DNA of 13,230 nt, taken from NCBI GenBank assembly GCA_027016055.1, contig JALWBF010000044.1:1-13230 (forward strand). Direction: 5' to 3'. Source of the DNA: Archaeoglobaceae archaeon. Lineage in GTDB: Archaea; Halobacteriota; Archaeoglobi; Archaeoglobales; Archaeoglobaceae. Positions 1-4,884 of the stretch are shown here, one piece after another. How positions within the stretch are numbered: position 1 is the first letter of the stretch; the number at the start of each line of letters is the position of its first letter. The position numbers were made by a program, and so were the translations under genes. The notes beneath the pieces were generated by a model. That model made no database searches and was not told where the DNA came from. It was given only the letters and a program-made list of their open reading frames with translations.

Positions 1-2
1 AC

Positions 3-569
3 TATTACTTCTCAAAGCTCAGGAAGTTCGCCGAGAAGGAGGATATAGAAATTTATGAGATAAAAAACTTCAGTAAACTCGGAGAATACGACGTTATCGT
101 ATTCAATTATCCGGAAAAGGACTTCAGGAGTCAGGAAATTGCTAAGATCAAAAGATGGCTTAAATCCGGTAAGAGGATAATCTTTGCAGCATATTACAGC
201 AATATGGATGGCGTTGCGGAGAGGATAAACAAGGTTCTTGCCAAGATGGACGTGCCGGTAAAGATAAACAACGACGTCATAATGGATCCCGAAAACAACT
301 ACGGCGATATGCTCTTTCCCAAGGGGAAGTATAAAGAGCACACCGTGGTTATGCCTTGCTCCGCTTCCGTTACTGCTAAGGATGGTATAATCGTATCGTC
401 TTTCGAAACTGCTAAGTGCCATCCCACCGGGCTGGAAAATCCGGCTTTCGGCGTTAAGCTCGATATGGGTGGTGAGCTGATAGTGCTCGGAACATGCGTC
501 TTCTGGGACAACTTTGCTATCGATGTTGAAGACAACAAGACCTTAGCCTTGGATCTGCTAAAGATTTAA
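3..569 (+). CDS. 3' part of a glutamine-amidotransferase-like (DUF4350/IFT52-like) protein
   Basis: The reading frame is open from base 3 and ends in TAA at 567-569, so the gene begins left of the window and about 188 residues are visible. Near the start comes YDVIVFNYPEKDF, then an acidic/basic helix and KSGKRIIFAAYY. This alternation of hydrophobic strand, helix and second strand is typical of the class I glutamine-amidotransferase-like fold found in DUF4350, GldG and IFT52 domains. The segment near the C-terminus (ELIVLGTCVFWDNFAID, then a DN pair) matches the usual end of such domains, where the protein restores a strand and a conserved Asp-Asn. I see no catalytic Cys-His-Glu triad, so it is probably a binding or scaffold domain, not an enzyme. 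The internal ATG at 204 is not the true start because coding sequence clearly continues upstream. The family call is from fold pattern only and the function is unknown. Confidence 0.6.
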   Translation, partial: YYFSKLRKFAEKEDIEIYEIKNFSKLGEYDVIVFNYPEKDFRSQEIAKIKRWLKSGKRIIFAAYYSNMDGVAERINKVLAKMDVPVKINNDVIMDPENNYGDMLFPKGKYKEHTVVMPCSASVTAKDGIIVSSFETAKCHPTGLENPAFGVKLDMGGELIVLGTCVFWDNFAIDVEDNKTLALDLLKI

Positions 570-647
570 ATTTTATTTTATAAAATTGAATAATATAATC
601 TTTTAATATAAATCTTTTCAAAATCGAAATCTAAGAGGTAGTCTCGA
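570..647 (+). promoter_or_regulatory. Promoter region and ribosome binding site of hyuA
   Basis: This 78-base gap is almost pure A+T in its first half. TATA-like blocks occur at about 577-585 (TTTATAAAA), 590-599 and 603-611 (TTAATATAA). A GAGGT Shine-Dalgarno motif sits at 635-639, eight bases before the hyuA ATG at 648. A box at 577-585 or 590-599 would give a 25-40 base leader that contains the ribosome binding site; the box at 603-611 would place the start of transcription on top of it. The T-rich stretch 571-580 could also end transcription of the preceding gene. Confidence 0.5.
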
Positions 648-2705
648 ATGATCAGAGTCGGCATAGACATCGGAGGAACGTTCACCGATCTCGTCTATTT
701 CGATGAAGCTTCAAAGGAGTTCGCGGTGGTTAAGGTTTCGACAACTCCTAAAAAGCCAGATATTGGAGCTCTAAACGCAATTAAGATTGCTGGAATCGAT
801 CTTGGTAAGGTGCATATGCTCGTTCACGCCACAACCCTCGGAACGAACATGTTTCTGGGTCAGGAGGGATTGAATCCCCCGAAAATTGCGTTGATCACTA
901 CCAAAGGTTTTAAGGATGTTATAGAAATCGGTAGGCAGAGGAGATCGGATCTCTACAATCTGTTCTTCGAAAAGCCGAAGCCTATAGTTCCAAGAAGGGA
1001 CAGATACGAGGTTGAGGAGCGAATAAATGCTAACGGTGAAGTAATAACGCCGCTAAATGAGGAAGAGCTGCGTAAGATAGCTAAGGAGATTCGCAAAAGG
1101 GGATACGAAATCGTAGTAATTGCCTTTTTGCACAGCTACAGAAATCCGATTCACGAGATTAAAGCTAAGGAGATACTGCTAAAAGAATGTCCGGGTGTTG
1201 AAGTTGTAACGTCGCACGAAATCGATCCGGAATACAAGGAATACGAGAGAACGAGCACAACCATCGTAAACGCATTTCTCAAGCCCATGATGTCCAAATA
1301 CCTCAAGGACTTGCTAACTACTTTGAGAAGGAACGGATTTAAGGGAAAATTCTTCGTAATGCAGAGTAGCGGTGGGATATCGACGATCGAATATGCTGTT
1401 AAGAAGCCCGCTGCATTCGTTGAATCGGGCCCGGCTGCAGGTGCCATAGCTGTTGCCTACTATTCCAAGATAACCGGCGATTCGAACGTAATCGGATTCG
1501 ACATGGGTGGAACGACAGCCAAAGCTTCTACAGTTGTTAATCACGAGCCGATGATAACTACCGAATACGAAATAGGCGGAAGGATTCATGCCGGCAGAAT
1601 TGTAAAAGGCTCAGGCTATCCGGTCAGATTTCCCTTCATAGATCTGGCAGAAGTTAGCGCTGGGGGCGGAACGATAGCTTGGATTGACGAGGGCGGAGCT
1701 TTAAGGGTTGGCCCCGTAAGTGCAGGTTCAGATCCCGGTCCGGTATGCTATGGGAAGGGGAACACCAAGCCGACGATAACCGATGCAAACCTAGTGCTGG
1801 GCAGGCTAGGCGAAGAGCTGGGCGGTGGAGTTCTGAAGCTCAGAAGGGATTTGGCCGTTGAGGCGATAGCCAAGTTAGCAGATGAGTTGGGAATGGGTTT
1901 GGAGGAAACGGCTTTCGGAATAATAAGGCTTGCAAACACGGTGATGGCTAAGGCTTTGAGGATAGTGACTGTTGAAAGGGGATACGATCCTAGGGACTTT
2001 ACGATGTTCGTCTTCGGAGGTGCAGGAGGTTTGCACGGCATAGAGCTTGCTGAGGATTTGAACGTAAGATCCGTCCTCATTCCGCAACATGCCGGAGTTT
2101 TTTCGGCTTTGGGCTTACTTCTTTCCGATTACAGGGTTGATAGGGTTAAAAGCTTGCTTAAATCGGCTGAAGATGTAGATGAAGAAGAAATCGAGAGAAT
2201 TTATGATGGGCTAATCGAATCCGCCGTTAGGGATGTTGCGATAGAAAATGCGGATTTGAAGGTTGTAAGACAGGTGGACATGCGTTATAAAGGGCAGGCT
2301 TACGAGATAACCGTCCCTTGGCTCGGAGTTGAAGGTAGCGTGAATGCTTTCCACGAAAAGCACGAAGCTCTCTACGGATTCAGATCTGACGACGCTGTGG
2401 AAATCGTAAATCTTAGGGTGACCGTAATAGGAGTAGTTCCGAAGCCGGAGATAAAAGCTGAGGAGATGAAGGAGCACTCACCGAAGCCGGATTGCTATAG
2501 AGATGTATACTTCGACACATGGATGCGCACGCCGATATATAAACGCAAAAAGCTGAAGGCTGGTGCGAGAATCGACGGACCGGCTGTAATAGAAGATTAC
2601 GATACTACAATAGTAATTCCGCCCGATTACACAGCCTTTGTGGACTCTTATCGTAACGTTAGAATTCTGAGCTCTAACCAGTTTTTAGATTATTCTGACT
2701 TTTAG
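648..2705 (+). CDS. hyuA: Hydantoinase/oxoprolinase family protein, subunit A (HyuA-like)
   Basis: This 685-residue protein is an ATP-dependent HyuA-type subunit (N-methylhydantoinase A, 5-oxoprolinase N-half, acetone or acetophenone carboxylase beta subunit). These enzymes use ATP to activate a carbonyl or amide substrate together with a HyuB partner in the cytoplasm. The actin-like ATPase phosphate loop GIDIGGTFTD is at residues 5-14 and the second phosphate motif FDMGGTTAK at 284-292. The family motif SAGGG starts at 337, followed by GSDPGPVCYG, and GGAGGLHG starts at 457. MRYKGQAYEI and the C-terminal GPAVIEDYDTTIVIPP are also typical. The substrate cannot be read from sequence. The start is supported by the GAGGT motif and by the family N-terminus. 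The family usually ends about where NVRIL ends, so the last 11 residues (SSNQFLDYSDF) may be a tail created by the adjacent insertion. The final 21 bases overlap vapC on the other strand. Its partner hyuB lies 2.2 kb downstream, not immediately next to it. Confidence 0.9.
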   Translation: MIRVGIDIGGTFTDLVYFDEASKEFAVVKVSTTPKKPDIGALNAIKIAGIDLGKVHMLVHATTLGTNMFLGQEGLNPPKIALITTKGFKDVIEIGRQRRSDLYNLFFEKPKPIVPRRDRYEVEERINANGEVITPLNEEELRKIAKEIRKRGYEIVVIAFLHSYRNPIHEIKAKEILLKECPGVEVVTSHEIDPEYKEYERTSTTIVNAFLKPMMSKYLKDLLTTLRRNGFKGKFFVMQSSGGISTIEYAVKKPAAFVESGPAAGAIAVAYYSKITGDSNVIGFDMGGTTAKASTVVNHEPMITTEYEIGGRIHAGRIVKGSGYPVRFPFIDLAEVSAGGGTIAWIDEGGALRVGPVSAGSDPGPVCYGKGNTKPTITDANLVLGRLGEELGGGVLKLRRDLAVEAIAKLADELGMGLEETAFGIIRLANTVMAKALRIVTVERGYDPRDFTMFVFGGAGGLHGIELAEDLNVRSVLIPQHAGVFSALGLLLSDYRVDRVKSLLKSAEDVDEEEIERIYDGLIESAVRDVAIENADLKVVRQVDMRYKGQAYEITVPWLGVEGSVNAFHEKHEALYGFRSDDAVEIVNLRVTVIGVVPKPEIKAEEMKEHSPKPDCYRDVYFDTWMRTPIYKRKKLKAGARIDGPAVIEDYDTTIVIPPDYTAFVDSYRNVRILSSNQFLDYSDF

Positions 2706-3011
2706 ATTGGAAATTTTAGCTATATCCAAGAAATCTTTGTCTTTCGTTATTAGCTCTTCATTTCTGTTTATACAGATAGAGGCAATAAGCACGTCTGGAA
2801 GCGGTTTAGGAGTTCCGGCTTTTCTTAATTTTATTTGAATTTTAAGTGCTAAGTTTAGATCGAGTCTTTTGAGGTAATATATTCTATCGTAAAACTTTTG
2901 ATATTTTAAGATCGGCGGATATTCGAGCACGGATATCTCAGTTATATTTTCGTGAATTTCTTCGTTTCTCTTGATCTTATCTATCAGAACGCTCGTATCT
3001 AAAACTGACAT
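2685..3011 (-). CDS. vapC: PIN-domain ribonuclease toxin (VapC-like)
   Basis: This 108-residue protein has the layout of a small PIN-domain RNase, the toxin half of VapBC modules. Such toxins cleave specific RNAs using a cluster of acidic residues that hold a metal ion. The N-terminal strand MSVLDTSVLID carries Asp5. ITEISVLEYP carries Glu30, PDVLIASICI carries Asp73, and TKDKDFLDIAK carries Asp91 and Asp93, giving the expected four-acid pattern. The C-terminal strand LKVRII closes the fold. It is somewhat shorter than the usual 125-135 residues, mainly in the middle helices. The start overlaps the 3' end of the antitoxin gene by 13 bases, which suggests translational coupling. Its last seven codons, stop included, lie antisense to the end of hyuA. 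No particular RNA target can be inferred. Confidence 0.82.
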   Translation of the reverse strand: MSVLDTSVLIDKIKRNEEIHENITEISVLEYPPILKYQKFYDRIYYLKRLDLNLALKIQIKLRKAGTPKPLPDVLIASICINRNEELITKDKDFLDIAKISNLKVRII

Positions 3012-3226
3012 CTTTCTCTCGCTTTATCTCTTAATTCTTTTAGAATTTTGGACTCTTCGTCTGGAGAAAATTCCACGATTTCCTCTAAGTTTATGTTAGT
3101 AAACGAGATGTATTCTTCTCTCGTTGCATTCTCTGGTAACTTCAGCTCTACGTATCTTTCCACGATGTCTTTAACTTCTTTTTCGTCCACCCAGTCTGGG
3201 ACTTCTATTATTATTTGTTTGGTCAT
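2999..3226 (-). CDS. vapB: VapB-like antitoxin
   Basis: This 75-residue acidic protein lies directly upstream of and overlaps vapC, which is the usual antitoxin-first order. It begins with a short strand (MTKQIIIEVPDWV) of the type that forms the DNA-binding dimer in many small archaeal antitoxins. Next come a charged helix (EKEVKDIVERYVELKL) and a C-terminal charged segment (SPDEESKILKELRDKARER) that would be expected to wrap around the toxin and block its active site. I cannot assign it to a named antitoxin family from sequence alone; the call rests mostly on gene order, size and overlap. No Shine-Dalgarno motif precedes the ATG, and the TATA-like box is placed so that the transcript would begin almost at the start codon. 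Confidence 0.72.
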   Translation of the reverse strand: MTKQIIIEVPDWVDEKEVKDIVERYVELKLPENATREEYISFTNINLEEIVEFSPDEESKILKELRDKARERCQF

Positions 3227-3257
3227 AGAATTTGGTTGTTGCGGTTTCTTATAAAGC
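3227..3257 (-). promoter_or_regulatory. TATA-type promoter of vapBC, probably leaderless
   Basis: On the minus strand CTTTATAAG occupies 3248-3256, centred about 26 bases upstream of the vapB start codon (first base 3226). Archaeal transcription usually begins roughly 25 bases after the centre of such a box, so the transcript would begin at or next to the ATG. The bases just before the ATG (ACCAAATTCT) contain no ribosome binding site, which fits a leaderless message. Confidence 0.55.
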
Positions 3258-3348
3258 TTCTTGATATCGTTAGTTGCAATCGAATTATCTGAAAAACATT
3301 TTTAAATTTTTGCTTTTTATCTTAATAATCTCTCAAGCTTTAAGATAT

Positions 3349-3412
3349 TTGTTACTAAGTAGTGGTAAAAAATGTTTTTATTTCTTAGTGACAATTAGTG
3401 ACAATTGTTACT
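3349..3412. repeat. Cluster of AGTGACAA / TTGTTACT direct and inverted repeats
   Basis: Four copies of one 8-base element lie just upstream of the lipoprotein gene. TTGTTACT is at 3349-3356, AGTGACAA at 3387-3394 and again at 3397-3404, and TTGTTACT at 3405-3412. The two plus-oriented copies form a perfect 10-bp tandem repeat (TTAGTGACAA twice, 3385-3404). The last two copies join into a 16-base near-palindrome (AGTGACAATTGTTACT, one mismatched pair). The outer copy with its flank (TTGTTACTAAG, 3349-3359) is the near reverse complement of CTTAGTGACAA (3384-3394). This arrangement is typical of binding sites for a dimeric regulator, but no regulator gene lies nearby except the antitoxin. Confidence 0.5.
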
Positions 3413-3414
3413 AC

Positions 3415-4296
3415 ATGATAGGGAGTGGAGGTCTTGATAGAATAGTTGAAAGTAACAGAGAAACTAAGAATGTTCCTTCTGACTTTGATGAAGAGAAAAG
3501 AAGGTTTTTGAAAGTATTGATTTTCCTTGGAGCTGAAATTTTATGTGGAATTGGTTTTGCTGGATGTTCAAGCAAAAGATCCCAAGAAAATATAGAATTC
3601 AAACCCCAGAACCCATTACAAAAATCTGGTTATAAGTTAATTCCTCTTCCTAACGCTCCAGAAGCTCCGGATAATGTTATTCACGATATAATAAAAATTG
3701 GTAAAAAAGGATTTATAGTTCGTGCACCAGGTGATTTAACTTGTTATATTAAGGGAAGAAAGGAGGATATTCCTTCAACAGAGGTTAGACCGGGTATGAT
3801 AATTACTGGATTTTCAACTGAGAACGGTTATTCATGGATTATTGGGGATGATACTCTTATAGAAGCTGGTTATAAAACTTTCAGACCTCAATATATTGAA
3901 GAAATGTCCCCAGATATAAGTTTCGTTAATAACAATATGGGTATATATGGTTTGATTGAAATTTTAGGAACATCTGGTAATAATGTTATAGATTGCAAGA
4001 TATACATTGAACAAGGAGGCGGTAAAGTAACACCTGCCATATATGTTCAAGATATTCAAGATATTAAAAATCCCAAAAACTATGAGCGTTACACTATTCA
4101 CAGCAAAGAGAAGCTCAATAAGATGATGATTGAAATGTTGTCTCATCCAACTGGTTATAAACCAGATCCCCTGATCCCAAAACATGGTATAAGATTCCCG
4201 ACGCAGCTGCAAGACAGTGGGGACCTGGCTAACAAAAAATTTATTTATTACAAAAAAATTTATTTATTTTTGTTGTTTTTATGTTATATCTTATGA
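3415..4296 (+). CDS. Probable exported lipoprotein of unknown function, possibly decaying
   Basis: Read from the ATG at 3415 the product has 293 residues. Near the N-terminus KRRFLK (residues 28-33) is followed by a hydrophobic stretch and the lipobox-like FAGC (48-51). This suggests a secretion signal with lipid attachment at Cys51; the basic motif resembles a Tat signal but fits the strict RRxFLK consensus only as a KR variant. The remainder (VRPGMIITGF, NGYSWIIGDDTLIEAGY, GLIEILGTSGN, IDCKIYIEQGGGK) looks like a beta-rich extracytoplasmic domain that I do not recognise. The start is uncertain. No Shine-Dalgarno precedes the ATG, but a strong GGAGGT (3427-3432) lies nine bases before an in-frame ATA at 3442, which could be a decayed start codon. 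The C-terminal tail after LIPK looks unnatural, ending KKIYLFLLFLCYIL encoded by A+T-rich repeats; a one-base shift near 4178 would give an ordinary ending. The gene is markedly A+T rich. Confidence 0.6.
   Translation: MIGSGGLDRIVESNRETKNVPSDFDEEKRRFLKVLIFLGAEILCGIGFAGCSSKRSQENIEFKPQNPLQKSGYKLIPLPNAPEAPDNVIHDIIKIGKKGFIVRAPGDLTCYIKGRKEDIPSTEVRPGMIITGFSTENGYSWIIGDDTLIEAGYKTFRPQYIEEMSPDISFVNNNMGIYGLIEILGTSGNNVIDCKIYIEQGGGKVTPAIYVQDIQDIKNPKNYERYTIHSKEKLNKMMIEMLSHPTGYKPDPLIPKHGIRFPTQLQDSGDLANKKFIYYKKIYLFLLFLCYIL
4232..4268. repeat. A+T-rich tandem duplication (18/19 bp)
   Basis: Two adjacent copies of ACAAAAAATTTATTTATT occur at 4232-4249 and 4250-4268; the second has one extra A in its A run (six versus seven). 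The unit has long A runs followed by T-rich sequence, so on the minus strand it contributes T6 and T7 runs. It currently codes for the last residues of the lipoprotein reading frame, giving the repeated peptide KKFIYYKKIYLF, which suggests that the reading frame has run into non-coding DNA. Confidence 0.75.
4233..4280. terminator. Probable bidirectional poly-T terminator between convergent genes
   Basis: Archaeal RNA polymerase tends to stop at runs of T in the non-template strand. On the plus strand T-rich sequence runs from 4259 to 4280, with T5 at 4267-4271 and T5 at 4276-4280. On the minus strand T7 (4252-4258) and T6 (4234-4239) lie just beyond the end of the minus-strand remnant. The element sits exactly between two convergent reading frames, so it could stop transcription from both. 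This is inferred from base runs alone. Confidence 0.45.
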
Positions 4297-4884
4297 CTAT
4301 CTTTTAGGTGTTCCAGAGTTAGGTTTACAGTAGGTATCCACTATATTTCCATTTATGTCTTGTGTAAGTAAACATTTTGTTACCAAAACCCTTCCATCTC
4401 CGTTGTAGGATATGTAAAGAATCACGGGATTTTTTGAACTTTTCAAGTAATCCCATTTTCTCATCAAAATTATATCGTAGTTTCCGCATTTTTTCAAGTA
4501 ATCTTTCAAATCTACTTCGTTGGGTGGAGAAGAATAACAAGAAGAGAGCCAAAAGGAATCATAATCCTCTACTTTACAATTTTTTGCTTCGCCTTATGAG
4601 TTTTAGGATAAGGGATCTATACCATTTATAACCACATCGCAAACTGGTGAATTATAGTCTTCTGTTACGGATTCGAGCTTTATATTTTCACCCAGAGTTC
4701 CCTCCTTCATCGCATAATGATAAATATTGGGAGAATCGTTATTTCTGAATTTCATCGCATACAAATAGCAATCTATGTCCTTCTTGTCGAGAGGGTAATC
4801 AACGTTATTTTCGTGAAATAAGGAAATTTTGATGTTCCATACTTCCGCAAAAGTCTTGAGAATAAACTTTGCAATGGGATTGAA
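4297..4884 (-). pseudogene. Remnant of a cysteine-containing protein gene, truncated and with two in-frame stops
   Basis: One minus-strand frame reads as protein from the hyuB start codon down to a TAG at 4297-4299, broken only by two TAA codons nine bases apart (4603-4605 and 4594-4596). The upper part includes FILKTFAEVWNIKISLFHE and ends VVINGIDPLS. The lower part includes GEAKNCKVEDYDSFWLSSC and PVILYISYNGDGRVLVTKC and ends CKPNSGTPKR. Seven cysteines spread over about 195 codons hint at an extracytoplasmic protein with disulfides, but this is a guess. No start codon with a ribosome binding site is visible at the top; the frame runs on into hyuB, where it is only the antisense of that gene. 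The 5' part was therefore probably lost at the junction. A pair of compensating indels around 4570-4615 would explain both stops. I do not recognise the family. Alternatively, these could be two short independent genes, the lower one starting at TTG 4509. Confidence 0.5.

Larger units (their letters stand above)
2670..4884. other. Accessory insertion separating hyuA from hyuB
   Basis: Genes for HyuA and HyuB subunits normally sit next to each other in one operon. Here the interval between them holds a toxin-antitoxin pair on the minus strand, a plus-strand lipoprotein gene and a minus-strand gene remnant, none related to hydantoin metabolism. The base composition changes: a sampled 60-base row inside it (3901-3960) is 30% G+C, against 50% in a sampled row of hyuB (5281-5340). 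The left limit is placed where HyuA family similarity stops, within the last codons of hyuA. The right limit is the hyuB start codon, where the minus-strand remnant loses sensible protein sequence. I find no integrase, transposase or clear terminal repeats, so the mechanism of entry is unknown. Confidence 0.55.

Noticed and set aside
2705..2714. GATTGGAAAT at the hyuA stop and GATTGAAAT at 4878-4886 at the hyuB start, as a target-site duplication
   Set aside because: The match is imperfect and short, and HyuA similarity seems to end about 30 bases earlier, so the left edge is probably not at 2705. Chance cannot be excluded.
3274..3414. Upstream extension of the lipoprotein frame from TTG 3274, giving a hydrophobic N-terminus
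   Set aside because: The stretch is A+T-rich promoter DNA containing the repeat array. The true signal peptide with lipobox comes later, and the residues before it do not look like protein.
4594..4605. Recoded stop codons in the remnant gene
   Set aside because: Both are TAA; known recoding uses TGA (selenocysteine) or TAG (pyrrolysine), so gene decay is simpler.
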